A stretch of DNA of 51,416 bases. Source: an uncultured Clostridiaceae bacterium (GTDB lineage Bacteria > Bacillota > Clostridia > Lachnospirales > Lachnospiraceae). The stretch is taken from NCBI GenBank assembly GCA_902477765.1, contig CABSIM010000012.1, positions 1-51,416 on the forward strand, given 5' to 3'. Below, piece by piece: positions 33,613-42,532 of this stretch. Numbering within the stretch: position 1 is the first letter of the stretch; each line of letters begins with the position of its first letter. The notes below the pieces were generated by a model. That model worked only from the letters and a program-made list of their open reading frames with translations. It ran no database searches and was not told where the DNA came from. A program made the translations under genes and the position numbers.

Positions 33613-35505
33613 TTACTGCTGTGATGCAGCTTTCTTCAGAGCTTCCTCGCGCTCTTCCAGATACTGCTTCTCCGCAGCTGCATATTCTTCCTGGCTCATG
33701 GGCTTATCCAGCACTCTGGCGCCCTTATACTTGTCCAGGTTTCTGCCGAACTGTGTGCAGTGACCGGAAAACGGATCCAGATAAGTGGCCCGGTATCCGC
33801 CGCCGGATGCATAAAGGGGAATTACCAGCGCATGTTCGATCAGATACCCCTCTGCTTCTGCGAACAGCTCATATCTTCTGTTGATATCCGTTGTCTCATT
33901 TCTGGCTTCGTTGACCATGTTTTCATAAATGCTGTTTCCGTTTTCATCTTTCAGGTCCTCTGCCAGATACGGGCGGCTGTATTTGGTGCCGATGGAAGTG
34001 TCATGGGTCATGACTTCCACATAGCCGGCCGGGTCCGTATAGTCGGGTCCCCATCCCATTTCCATCAGGGAAAACTGCCCGGCACTTCTGGATTCTTTCA
34101 GATAATTGGTTGGCGGATAGGCAACCAGCTCCACGGTGATATAATCGGTTCCCAGCAGATTTTCCAGCTGCTGCTTTTCCACCTGTACCCGGTTGGTCAG
34201 AGCAAGGTTTCCTGTACTGTAGGGCATCACCACGGTCACAGGGAACTCCACACTGCCGGAGAGTTCTTCCATGGCCTTTTCCTTGTATTCCAGAGCCGCA
34301 TCCGGCTGGAACTGATCCGTTTCGGTAATTTCCTTCAGCGGTTCCAGCTCTGTATAATCCACGCCGTTCACATTGACAAAGTTTTTCACCGTAATGGTGT
34401 TCAGCATCTGGTCCTTGTATTCATAAGGATAGCTGGTCATCACCGCTGCTTCCCGGTCCAGAGCGTAATAAATGGATTTTCTGAAGTTTTCATTGTTGAC
34501 CGCTTTTTTCCAGTTTTCCGGACCGTATTCCTCATCATAAAGCGGCTCGAAATTGAAGCCCAGGAAGTTGCTGCTGGTGCTGGACGGCTTCATGATCATC
34601 ATGTTCTTCCGCTCTTCGTCTTCCATCCATTCGTCCAGAATCTCTGCGGGAATATCCGCCTCTGTCACTTCTCCCCGCAGGAACAGCTCAGGCGCCAGCG
34701 TTTTGGCCTCTTTGTTATAGTTGTAATTGATCCGGGAAATAAAGATATTGTCTTTGTCCCAGTAATTCTCATTCATTTCCAGAACCCTGCGGCTTTCCGG
34801 TTCAAATGTGGTCAGAATATAGGCACCGCAGGAAAGCATGGTCTCTGCGCTGGTTCCGAACGCATCTCCGCACTCCTCCAGGAATTTTCCGTTGGCCGGA
34901 AGGAAGCAGGAGTAGGCCGTCATCGTGAGGAAATAGGGCGTGGGCCGGTACAGCGTATACTCAACCGTATGCTCATCCACGGCATGGATTCCCACCTGGT
35001 CAAAATCCGTAATCTCCCCGTTGTAATACTCTTCTGCATTTTTTATTACGTTATAGAAAATATTGGAAGTGGTGGACGCGTTGTCCGGATTCAGAAGCCA
35101 TCTGGCCGCATCCACAAAATCCTGAGCCGTCACCGGTGCATATTCCTCTCCGTCGCACGTATACCAGTTGACTCCTTCCCGCAGATGAAAGGTGTAGGTC
35201 AGCTGGTCATCGGAAACCTCCCAGCTTTCTGCCAGAGACGGAATGGTCACGCCGTACCTGTCAAAATCCACCAGGGCATCCACAATATTTTCGGTGAACC
35301 TGGTGCAGGTGCTGAGGGACGACTTCAGATAATTGATGTGCGCCAGTTCCGCAGAGTAGACCACTGTGTACTCTTTTCTCTCTACACCGTCTTCCGTCTC
35401 TGCCTGAACCGCATCTCCCCCTGTACTCTGTCCGCTGCCTCCGCATCCCGTCAGAGTCAGTCCCATGACTGCCGCCATGACTGCTGCCAATAATCTCTTT
35501 TTCAT
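33613..35505 (-). CDS. oppA: Oligopeptide-binding lipoprotein OppA, copy 2
   Basis: 630 residues, first gene of the operon. Signal peptide with lipobox LTLTGCGGSG (Cys near 21). Same fold and length as the downstream copy, with TYTFHLREGVNWYTC near 100 and ALDREAAVMTSYPY; the two arose by tandem duplication but have diverged well, which suggests different peptide preferences for one shared permease. The second of two adjacent ATGs (35505) has better spacing to AGGAG than the first (35508). Confidence 0.92.
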   Translation of the reverse strand: MKKRLLAAVMAAVMGLTLTGCGGSGQSTGGDAVQAETEDGVERKEYTVVYSAELAHINYLKSSLSTCTRFTENIVDALVDFDRYGVTIPSLAESWEVSDDQLTYTFHLREGVNWYTCDGEEYAPVTAQDFVDAARWLLNPDNASTTSNIFYNVIKNAEEYYNGEITDFDQVGIHAVDEHTVEYTLYRPTPYFLTMTAYSCFLPANGKFLEECGDAFGTSAETMLSCGAYILTTFEPESRRVLEMNENYWDKDNIFISRINYNYNKEAKTLAPELFLRGEVTEADIPAEILDEWMEDEERKNMMIMKPSSTSSNFLGFNFEPLYDEEYGPENWKKAVNNENFRKSIYYALDREAAVMTSYPYEYKDQMLNTITVKNFVNVNGVDYTELEPLKEITETDQFQPDAALEYKEKAMEELSGSVEFPVTVVMPYSTGNLALTNRVQVEKQQLENLLGTDYITVELVAYPPTNYLKESRSAGQFSLMEMGWGPDYTDPAGYVEVMTHDTSIGTKYSRPYLAEDLKDENGNSIYENMVNEARNETTDINRRYELFAEAEGYLIEHALVIPLYASGGGYRATYLDPFSGHCTQFGRNLDKYKGARVLDKPMSQEEYAAAEKQYLEEREEALKKAASQQ

Positions 35506-35576
35506 CATAACCTCTCCTTTTTATATTGCGCCATGGTCAACCGCAGCCCAGAACCTGCTCTTTTCTTTAATTGCAA

Positions 35577-35590
35577 GTTATACGATTAAC
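35577..35590. promoter_or_regulatory. LacI-type operator in the opp-lacI intergenic region
   Basis: GTTATACGATTAAC is an imperfect palindrome with a central CG (GTTA-NN-CG-NN-TAAC), the form used by LacI-family repressors. On the minus strand it contains TATAAC, the best -10 candidate for the opp operon, so binding would block opp. Two direct TTAACCAT copies (35586-35593 and 35600-35607) overlap it on one side. A near-identical palindrome lies at 36775-36788. Confidence 0.65.
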
Positions 35591-35592
35591 CA

Positions 35593-35621
35593 TTGCTATT
35601 TAACCATCTATCTGCTACAAT
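35593..35621 (+). promoter_or_regulatory. Sigma-A promoter of the LacI-family gene
   Basis: TTGCTA (35593-35598), 17 bases, TACAAT (35616-35621). It begins two bases after the operator palindrome, so the regulator may control itself and the divergent opp operon from one site. Confidence 0.7.
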
Positions 35622-35690
35622 AATGTTGTTTTCCCTGCGGCCCGGTGCCGCACGGAATTTATTCTGATCGATTATGGAAGGGTACTGCTT

Positions 35691-36707
35691 ATGGAAAAGA
35701 AACGCACCGTCACCGCCAAGGATATCGCTGACGCCTGCCATGTTTCACAGGCCACGGTTTCCTATGTTATCAACAATACCGCCGGAAAACGCATCAGCGA
35801 GGCAAAAAGGCAGGAGATTCTGGATACGGCCAGGCGGCTCAACTACTTTCCCAATGTTTCCGCCCGCAGCATCCGGCAGCAGGACTGTACGTCTGTGGGG
35901 CTGCTCCCCGGAAACAACTACGAAAATTCCGGATTCGGCACGGCTCTGAAAGGAATCAAAAAACATCTGGATGAAATCGGCTATACCCTGACACTGTTAA
36001 GCGACAGCCGGGATCCGGAAAATTCTGAAATACTCCGGTATTACTATTCCAATATTATCTGCGGCGTTATTTTCATCGCCTTTGACAATCAGCCGGTTGA
36101 CACCACCGTCCTGGAAAAAAACAGAATTCCCTATGTGATCATCAGCGAAAACGGAGTGATCGGACCAGGCATGTCTCCCAAAAAGGCCTTTGAGCATGTC
36201 ATCAATGCCTGTATCTGTTTCTGCCGCACCTACAATCTCAGGCGCATCCGCTATTTTACCAGAACCATCAACGGAAAAACGCCTCACAATAAATATGATC
36301 TCATCATCAAGGCACTGGATGAATTCTATCCTGAATGTGACTTCGAACGAATCGTCTGCAGCACCACAACCGATGGTCCCGATTCGGAAATCACGGTGCC
36401 GGTCAGCCGTTATCTGGAAACGCATTCCTTTGACATTGCGCTGACGCCCAATCAGAGATTCGGTCTTCTGATGCAGAAATGTATTCTTCGCAGGGATTTC
36501 CAGGTTCCCCAGAAGATCAAGCATATCTGCCTTGCGTCCTCTCCGTTTCTGATGAATGTATATCCGCAGATATCCTCGCTTCATATCCCTCTGTTTGATA
36601 TGGGATACTATGCAGCGGAACTGATGTTTTCTCTTGTGAAAGATCTTCCTGCCAGGGAAAAGGACTTTGAATGTCTGCTTCTCCATGGCGATACCACCCG
36701 TTTTTAG
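35691..36707 (+). CDS. LacI-family transcriptional regulator, divergent from opp
   Basis: 338 residues. The N-terminal helix-turn-helix and hinge helix are clear (TVTAKDIADACHVSQATVSY near 6-25, then RRLNYFPNVSARSIRQ). The rest is a periplasmic-binding-protein-like sensor domain, ending in FECLLLHGDTTRF; the middle is atypical for sugar-binding members. It is transcribed away from the opp operon, and a LacI-type palindrome sits between them, so it probably regulates peptide uptake. LacI members usually sense sugars or nucleosides, so the effector is unclear. The start is set by the conserved N-terminus, with GGAAGGG upstream. Confidence 0.88.
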   Translation: MEKKRTVTAKDIADACHVSQATVSYVINNTAGKRISEAKRQEILDTARRLNYFPNVSARSIRQQDCTSVGLLPGNNYENSGFGTALKGIKKHLDEIGYTLTLLSDSRDPENSEILRYYYSNIICGVIFIAFDNQPVDTTVLEKNRIPYVIISENGVIGPGMSPKKAFEHVINACICFCRTYNLRRIRYFTRTINGKTPHNKYDLIIKALDEFYPECDFERIVCSTTTDGPDSEITVPVSRYLETHSFDIALTPNQRFGLLMQKCILRRDFQVPQKIKHICLASSPFLMNVYPQISSLHIPLFDMGYYAAELMFSLVKDLPAREKDFECLLLHGDTTRF

Positions 36708-36774
36708 GTTGCCAACGCCGGAATCCCGGAAAAAACAGACTCCGGCAGTTTGGTTTCCCATGAGGTGAGAGTTG

Positions 36775-36788
36775 GTTATACGAATAAC
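36775..36788. promoter_or_regulatory. Second LacI-type palindrome, downstream of the regulator gene
   Basis: GTTATACGAATAAC has arms GTTAT/ATAAC around a central CG and differs from the opp-side site at one base. It lies 68 bases after the regulator stop and about 70 bases beyond the leftward promoter at 36857-36886. Confidence 0.55.
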
Positions 36789-36856
36789 TAAATAAGTCAA
36801 ATGAAAACACGGTTCGTTCCCGTGCTGTATGATAGCTCTATCTGAATTTCCTCTAC

Positions 36857-36886
36857 ATTATAGGCTATTATGCCTATTTTTGTCAA
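36857..36886 (-). promoter_or_regulatory. Leftward promoter with embedded palindrome
   Basis: On the minus strand TTGACA (36881-36886), an 18-base spacer and TATAAT (36857-36862). ATAGGC and GCCTAT (6-bp arms, 6-base centre) lie inside the spacer and run into the -10. No gene follows on this strand before the antisense side of the LacI-type gene. Confidence 0.65.
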
Positions 36887-37120
36887 GACTAACTGAATAT
36901 TATATGTCAAATCTGCACAATCCCCCTGTTTTCTGCGGTTTTGCCCCTGTTTCTTCCCATCTGCGCCGGCGGTATGCCGCATCTTTTAGCGGTTCCACAT
37001 AAAAAAACTGCTCTGCAGAATTCTCTGCCTTCGGCCTCCGCTTCAGCAGCATTTCCTTTTCCGCCCAGTATGCTCCGGGCCAGGCATTTTATTATACAGC
37101 GAATGAAGCTTCCTGCATTA

Positions 37121-37179
37121 TAAAAAGACGGAAACTTCCAGGCCGCAGATTTTCTGCGTTCCATGAAAAGTTTCCGTCT
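37121..37179 (-). terminator. Terminator after yajC
   Basis: On the minus strand AGACGGAAACTT and AAGTTTCCGTCT form a perfect 12-bp stem enclosing a smaller GCAGA/TCTGC hairpin, followed by TTTTTA. It lies 14 bases after the yajC stop and ends the scf-sec-tgt-yajC run. Confidence 0.9.
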
Positions 37180-37192
37180 TCTGTCCGGAATT

Positions 37193-37468
37193 TTATGCCT
37201 CCGGTTTTTCCACCTGAACGATCGCCTGCTTCTGCATGGGGATCCGGCAGTTCTTGTTGTTTCCAAATTCCACGATAACGGTATCGTCTGTAATATCGAT
37301 AATTACACCGTAAAAGCCGCTGGAAGTCAGAACACTGTCGCCGATTGCAATACTGGCCATCAGTTCCTGCATTTTTTTCTTTTCCTTCTGCTGCGGTCTG
37401 ATTGCGATGAAATACATGAACGCAACGATCAGAAGAACATATCCAATCCAAAATGCCGGGCTGTTCAT
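37193..37468 (-). CDS. yajC: Preprotein translocase accessory protein YajC
   Basis: 91 residues: one N-terminal membrane span (FWIGYVLLIVAFMYFIAIRP, about 6-25) with the family motif RPQQKEKKKMQELMASIAIGD, shown in part, and a small beta-rich cytoplasmic domain (VLTSSGFYGVIIDITDDTVIVE). It joins SecDF at the translocon. It is the last gene of the run scfA-scfB-secDF-tgt-yajC, 25 bases after tgt. Standard length. Confidence 0.94.
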   Translation of the reverse strand: MNSPAFWIGYVLLIVAFMYFIAIRPQQKEKKKMQELMASIAIGDSVLTSSGFYGVIIDITDDTVIVEFGNNKNCRIPMQKQAIVQVEKPEA

Positions 37469-37493
37469 CGTAACACCTCTCTTTCCTTACTGC

Positions 37494-38633
37494 TTATTCT
37501 TTATTATGTCCAAGCACGCCGGCCAGTTTTTTCTCTTTGTAGGCGGCGTAGCAATGGTTTTCAATGGCCTCCCGAATCTCTGTCATCATCGTATTGTAGA
37601 AATACAGATTATGAAGCACGCAAAGGCGCATGCCAAGCATTTCCTTTGCCTTCAGGAGATGGCGGATATAAGCTCTGCTGTAGGAACGGCAGGCCGGGCA
37701 TCCGCAGCCCTCTTCAATGGGCCGCATGTCTTTTTCATACTGCGCATTGAACAGATTCAGTTTTCCATGGTTCGTATATACATGTCCGTGACGTCCGTTC
37801 CTGGTGGGATACACACAGTCAAAGAAGTCCACGCCCCGGTCCACAGATTCCAGGATATTGGCCGGCGTTCCCACTCCCATCAGATATGTGGGTTTGTTTT
37901 CCGGCAGATGCGGTACCGTCACATCCAGGATCCGGTACATTTCCTCATGGCTTTCCCCCACTGCAAGTCCGCCCAGGGCATAACCGTCACAGTCCATGGC
38001 GGAAATGGCATCCGCATGTGCAATCCGGATGTCCTCAAAGGTTCCCCCCTGATTGATGCCGAACAGCAGCTGTTCCCGGTTTACCGTATCGGGAAGGCTG
38101 TTGAGCCGTGCCATTTCATCCTTGCACCGCCCCAGCCACCGGGTGGTTCTTGCCACGGAATTTTCCATATATTCCCTGGTACAGGGATGCGGAGCGCATT
38201 CATCAAAAGCCATGGCGATGGTAGATCCCAGGTTCGACTGAATCTGCATGCTCTCCTCCGGCCCCATGAAAATCTTATGGCCGTCAATATGGGAATTAAA
38301 ATATACTCCCTCTTCTTTTATCTTCCGCAGGCCCGCCAGGGAAAATACCTGAAAGCCCCCGGAATCCGTCAGAATGGGACGGTCCCAGTTCATAAACCTG
38401 TGAAGGCCTCCCAGTTCTTTTATGACCGTATCGCCGGTCCTTACATGGAGATGGTAGGTATTGGAAAGTTCCACCTGAGTCCCGATCTCCCGGAGGTCAT
38501 CGGTGGAAACGGCGCCTTTAATGGCCGCCACCGTGCCCACATTCATAAAAACAGGTGTCTGGATCGTGCCGTGGACCGTTTCCATCACGGCCCTTTTGGC
38601 ACGTCCGTCCTTTGTCAGAATCTGATATTTCAT
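37494..38633 (-). CDS. tgt: tRNA-guanine transglycosylase
   Basis: Exchanges guanine-34 for the queuine precursor preQ1 in tRNAs with GUN anticodons. 379 residues, family length. Visible: TDSGGFQVFSLAG near 91-103 with the general Asp, GGLAVGE near 195, the nucleophile region FFDCVYPTRNGRHGHVYT near 265-282, and the zinc site CGCPACRS with a following Cys and His (near 303-345). It lies two bases after the secDF stop. The tgt-yajC-secDF grouping is common in bacteria. Confidence 0.96.
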   Translation of the reverse strand: MKYQILTKDGRAKRAVMETVHGTIQTPVFMNVGTVAAIKGAVSTDDLREIGTQVELSNTYHLHVRTGDTVIKELGGLHRFMNWDRPILTDSGGFQVFSLAGLRKIKEEGVYFNSHIDGHKIFMGPEESMQIQSNLGSTIAMAFDECAPHPCTREYMENSVARTTRWLGRCKDEMARLNSLPDTVNREQLLFGINQGGTFEDIRIAHADAISAMDCDGYALGGLAVGESHEEMYRILDVTVPHLPENKPTYLMGVGTPANILESVDRGVDFFDCVYPTRNGRHGHVYTNHGKLNLFNAQYEKDMRPIEEGCGCPACRSYSRAYIRHLLKAKEMLGMRLCVLHNLYFYNTMMTEIREAIENHCYAAYKEKKLAGVLGHNKE

Positions 38634-38635
38634 TC

Positions 38636-40891
38636 TTATTCCTGTCCGTTCTTCCCGTCAGATCTCTTTGCAGCTTTTCTTGCCTGTTCCTCTTTCTTTT
38701 CTTCCTGCTCTCTGGCTGCGACTTTTTTGGAATGCCGCACGCTCATCAGATACCACATGGCTCCTGTGAGACATACGGAAGAATAGGTTCCGCAGATGAT
38801 ACCGGCCATAAGGGGAAGCGCAAATTCACGGATGGAAGAAACTCCCATGATAAACAGCACCAGAACCATGACAAATGTGGTCAGGGATGTATTGATGCTT
38901 CTTGTAAAGGTCTGTGTGATACTCAGGTTCACCACTTCTGCCAGATCCGCTCTCGGTCCCTTCAGCCGCAGGTTCTCACGGATTCTGTCAAAGATCACGA
39001 TGGTGGCGTTGATGGAATATCCCACAATGGTTAACAGGCAGGCAATGGCTGTGGAGCCCACGGGCCATTTTGCCAGAGCATAACATGCCAGCACCACCAG
39101 CACGTCATGAACCAGTGCAAGAACCGCACTGGCGGCAAACCGGATATTCTTGAACCGTACCCAGATATAAAGCAGCATGAATACGGTTGCAATGGCCGTT
39201 GCCACAACTGCGTCGGACCTCATTTCACTGCTGACTGCGCCGGAAATGCTCTCTGCAGTGATCTTTGTCTCATCCACGCCGAAGTTTTCCACAAGGGCTT
39301 CATCCAGAGCCTGACGTTCTTCCACGCTCAGGGTTCTGGTCTTGATGATCACCTCATTGGTTCCTGCCACCTTCTGCGTCTGCACATCGGCATCTTTTGT
39401 GATGCCTTCAACCACCGGTACCACTTCGCTGGAAATTCTTTCCAGGGACATATCCTCATTAAAGGTTACGCTTGTGGAAGTACCGCCCTTAAAGTCCAGA
39501 CCATAGTTGAAGGCTCCGCCGATGGAACCTTTGTTCAGTCCCATTCCCACAAATCCGCCGATGATCAGCACGCCGGAAATGGCAAAGCAGATGGCTTTCT
39601 TTCCAAGGAAATTGATGGTTTTTCCATCTTTCTTGATGCCGTAAAGTTTCGGGCTCTGGCATCCAAGAGCAAAGAAACAGTTCAGAATAAACTTGGTGAT
39701 GAACAGTGCTGTAAACATGGAAAGAATGATACCGATGGCAAGGGTCGTTGCAAATCCCTTTACCGTACCGGAGCCTCTCCAGTAAAGCACTGCAGCTGCG
39801 ATCAGTGTCGTTACGTTTCCATCGATAATGGCGGAAAGGGCCTTGGAAAATCCTGTTTTGATGGCGGATTTCACGGTCTTTCCGTTTCCGATCTCTTCCT
39901 TGATACGCGTAAAGATAATGACGTTGGCATCCACCGCCATACCGATGGAAAGAATGATGCCCGCAATACCGGGAAGCGTCAGCGTCACTTCAAATGCCGC
40001 CAGCAGGATGATCATAAGGGCCACATACAGACAGAGGGCTATGGACGCCGCAAGACCCGGGATCAGATATACTGCAATCATGAATACGCAGACGATGCCG
40101 AAACCGATGACGCCTGCCTTCAGGCTGGTGGAAATAGCTTCCTGACCCAGCTTGGCTCCTACCACGTTGGAACGGATTTCTTCCAGTTCCAGGGAAAGAG
40201 ATCCGATACGGATCGTGGAGGCCAGCTGCTCCGCGTCTTCATAGGATGCCATTCCCGTAATGGATGCCTGTCCGCCGGTAATGGCCTGCTGCACCACCGG
40301 ATTGGAATAGATCACGCCGTCATATACAATGGCGATCTGTTTTCCCACATTGGCTGCCGTGGCCTCTGCAAACTTCTGAGTTCCCTCATCCGTAAAGGTC
40401 AGAGCCACTTCATACTTCTGCTCACCGGTCTGCTGATCCTTGTAGATCGCTGCTTTGGCGGTGGCCACATCGGTTCCTTCCAGAACCACGTTCTGATTCT
40501 CATCCAGGAACTGAAGAGAACCGGGTTTTCCAAGCTCTTCCAGAATTGCATTGGCATCCGACACACCGGGAATGTCAATGTTGATCCTGTTGCTGCCTTC
40601 CTGGTAAACCTCTGCCTCAGTGCTGTAATTCTGCACCCTCTGCTGAAGTTTGTACCGGGTATCTGACATGTCTTCCGCACTGGGATTTTCTTCCTTGGCC
40701 TGATAAGTGATGCTGACACCGCCTGCCAGGTCAAGTCCCAGCTTGATTCCGCCTTCCTGGGACGTGATTCCGTTTTCGTCGGTCACGAGCCTGCTCTTCA
40801 TCAGAGTGTCATAACCGAAATATCCGAAGAGGCCCACAACAGCCAGAAGACAGATGAGCCCTATAAGGCCCTTTCCTTTGTTGCTCTCCAT
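38636..40891 (-). CDS. secDF: Fused protein-export membrane protein SecDF
   Basis: 751 residues joining SecD and SecF in one chain; uses the proton or sodium gradient to pull secreted proteins out after SecA. The SecD half (1-420) starts with a membrane span and has LGLDLAGGVSITYQ near 51-64 (the D1 motif), a large outer P1 domain (about 70-240) and five further spans with GMAVDANVIIFTRIKEE near 315. The SecF half starts near 430 with FNYGLDFKGGTSTSV near 462-476 and SINATIVIFDRIREN near 640. Twelve spans are expected. GGAGAAAAG precedes the ATG. It follows scfB by 29 bases. Confidence 0.95.
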   Translation of the reverse strand: MESNKGKGLIGLICLLAVVGLFGYFGYDTLMKSRLVTDENGITSQEGGIKLGLDLAGGVSITYQAKEENPSAEDMSDTRYKLQQRVQNYSTEAEVYQEGSNRINIDIPGVSDANAILEELGKPGSLQFLDENQNVVLEGTDVATAKAAIYKDQQTGEQKYEVALTFTDEGTQKFAEATAANVGKQIAIVYDGVIYSNPVVQQAITGGQASITGMASYEDAEQLASTIRIGSLSLELEEIRSNVVGAKLGQEAISTSLKAGVIGFGIVCVFMIAVYLIPGLAASIALCLYVALMIILLAAFEVTLTLPGIAGIILSIGMAVDANVIIFTRIKEEIGNGKTVKSAIKTGFSKALSAIIDGNVTTLIAAAVLYWRGSGTVKGFATTLAIGIILSMFTALFITKFILNCFFALGCQSPKLYGIKKDGKTINFLGKKAICFAISGVLIIGGFVGMGLNKGSIGGAFNYGLDFKGGTSTSVTFNEDMSLERISSEVVPVVEGITKDADVQTQKVAGTNEVIIKTRTLSVEERQALDEALVENFGVDETKITAESISGAVSSEMRSDAVVATAIATVFMLLYIWVRFKNIRFAASAVLALVHDVLVVLACYALAKWPVGSTAIACLLTIVGYSINATIVIFDRIRENLRLKGPRADLAEVVNLSITQTFTRSINTSLTTFVMVLVLFIMGVSSIREFALPLMAGIICGTYSSVCLTGAMWYLMSVRHSKKVAAREQEEKKEEQARKAAKRSDGKNGQE

Positions 40892-40920
40892 GATCTTTTC
40901 TCCTTAACCATTAAATTAAT

Positions 40921-42333
40921 TTATTCAGACGCCCCTGCCTCTTCATCGGCCAGGGCGGCTTTGATCATAATCGCACATTCAATCCGCTTTTTCTGCATTT
41001 CGCATCCGATATCATAGGCATCCGTAATGGAACCATGGAAATTGTAGGAGTTTGCCGCGCATCCTCCGCTGCAGTAGAATCTGGCAAAACAGTTCCTGCA
41101 TTTTTCCTTGGCATACACATTGCAGAGCTTGAACTCATCGCGGACTCTGGTATTGGTGATCCCGTCATCCACATTTCCCAGAAGGAACTGTTCCATGCCC
41201 ACAAACTGATGGCAGGGATAAAAATCACCCCAGGGTGTCACGGCCAGATATTCCGTACCGGATCCGCATCCTGACAGACGTTTCGCCACACACGGTCCCT
41301 GGTTCAGATCAATCATAAAGTGGAAGAACTTGAATCCGCGTCCTTCCCGCTGCCGTTTCACAAATTCTGCCGCCAGACGGTCATATTCCGCAAGAATTTC
41401 AGGAAGATCCTCCTCACGGATGGCATACTCTGCTTCCGGAGGTGCCACCACCGGTTCAACGGAGAGCTTTTCAAAGCCCAAATCCGCAAAATGAAGCACA
41501 TCCTTTCCAAAGTCCAGATTATGTCTTGTGAATGTTCCTCTCACAAAATAATCCCTGTCTCCGCGGGATGCGGCAAACTTCTGAAACTTCGGTACAATCA
41601 GATCGTAGCTTCCCGTTCCGTTGCGGAATGGACGCATCCGGTCATTGACTTCCTTCCGTCCGTCCAGACTCAGGACCACGTTGCTCATTTCTCTGTTGCA
41701 GAATTCCATGATTTCGTCATTCAAAAGAACTCCGTTGGTTGTCAGCGTAAAGCGAAACTTCTTATTACATTCCTCTTCTCTGGAACGCCCGTATTCCACA
41801 AGCTGCTTTACCACGTTCCAGTTCATCAGCGGCTCTCCGCCGAAAAAGTCCACTTCCAGATTTCTCCGGCTGCCGGAATTGGCAATCAGGAAGTCCAGAG
41901 CCTTCTTTCCCACTTCAAAACTCATCAGAGCCCTGCGTCCATGGTACTCCCCTTCTTCCGCAAAGCAGTACCGGCAGGCCAGGTTGCAGTCATGGGCGAT
42001 ATGCAGGCACAGAGCCTTTACCACTGTCTGTCTCTTTTTAAAATCCACCACATAATTCTGATAAATATCCGCAGTGAACAGTTCTTCCGCATTGATCAGT
42101 TCCTGTACGTCTGACAGGGCATCCTGAAGTTCCTCTTTCCGGTATCTGCCGTCAAGGGCGGACATCACACACTGACACTCCCCGTCTGTAAGTTTCCTGG
42201 GTGTCTCCATGTCCTGCACATGCTCTGAAAGCACTTCCACCACATCATAAAGAAGTGCATCTGCCACATGGACAGAACCGCTGTTGACGTCCAGAATTAT
42301 ATGGTAGCCATTGTTTATATACTGGTGTATCAA
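40921..42333 (-). CDS. scfB: Radical SAM/SPASM maturase of the SCIFF peptide
   Basis: Installs thioether bridges between Cys sulfurs and partner residues of the neighbouring peptide, giving a ranthipeptide. About 470 residues: an N-terminal RiPP-recognition-like region (HQYINNGYHIILDVNSGSVH), the radical SAM motif CNLACRYC (CxxxCxxC, near 109-116) and the SPASM region with auxiliary-cluster cysteines (CGSGTEYL near 357, CHQF near 377, CRNCFARFYCSGGCAANSYN near 412-431). I start at the TTG at 42331-42333, seven bases after AGGAG, because the family begins at this point (IHxYxxNGY); an ATG-started longer form would cover the terminator hairpin between the genes. scfA lies 199 bases upstream. 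Confidence 0.93.
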   Translation of the reverse strand: MIHQYINNGYHIILDVNSGSVHVADALLYDVVEVLSEHVQDMETPRKLTDGECQCVMSALDGRYRKEELQDALSDVQELINAEELFTADIYQNYVVDFKKRQTVVKALCLHIAHDCNLACRYCFAEEGEYHGRRALMSFEVGKKALDFLIANSGSRRNLEVDFFGGEPLMNWNVVKQLVEYGRSREEECNKKFRFTLTTNGVLLNDEIMEFCNREMSNVVLSLDGRKEVNDRMRPFRNGTGSYDLIVPKFQKFAASRGDRDYFVRGTFTRHNLDFGKDVLHFADLGFEKLSVEPVVAPPEAEYAIREEDLPEILAEYDRLAAEFVKRQREGRGFKFFHFMIDLNQGPCVAKRLSGCGSGTEYLAVTPWGDFYPCHQFVGMEQFLLGNVDDGITNTRVRDEFKLCNVYAKEKCRNCFARFYCSGGCAANSYNFHGSITDAYDIGCEMQKKRIECAIMIKAALADEEAGASE

Positions 42334-42381
42334 ATCGATTCTCCTATCTTTCTCCGTATCCGCCGGCATTTTCCCTGAAAG

Positions 42382-42405
42382 AAAAGAGCCCGGCGCGCCG
42401 GACTC
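42382..42405 (-). terminator. Attenuator-like hairpin between scfA and scfB
   Basis: On the minus strand GAGTCCGGC and GCCGGGCTC form a 9-bp stem (one G-T pair), followed by TTTTC. A second stem lies nearer scfA (CCCCTAC/GTAGGGG, about 42466-42497). Together they would lower scfB relative to scfA and perhaps protect the scfA message. Confidence 0.65.
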
Positions 42406-42532
42406 CCTCACACGGCCGCCGGGGCATTCCCCTGTCCGGGGACACAGAATCCCTTATACCAACAATAGCCCCTACAATCATAATGACCGTAGGGGTCTAT
42501 CTGAAGTCTCTCTTTTCTTTCCGGGGCCGCCA

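Larger units (their letters stand above)
36708..37120. other. Gene-free stretch between lacI-type gene and yajC
   Basis: No credible gene. It holds a weak lacI terminator candidate (GCCGGA...TCCGGC, about 36730-36756), the second operator palindrome (36775-36788), a small hairpin (36811-36829, CACGG/CCGTG) and a leftward promoter (36857-36886). From 36900 to 37120 I see nothing but low-scoring, overlapping reading frames. Confidence 0.5.

Noticed and set aside
36517..36810. A 97-codon minus-strand frame antisense to the LacI-type gene, possibly fed by the leftward promoter
   Set aside because: No ribosome binding site and its translation mirrors the regulator's codons. I keep the promoter as an observation but not the frame as a gene.
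39107..40666. Open frame of 519 codons on the plus strand
   Set aside because: It lies wholly opposite secDF, has no ribosome binding site and gives a low-complexity, His/Gly/Asp-rich translation typical of an antisense shadow.
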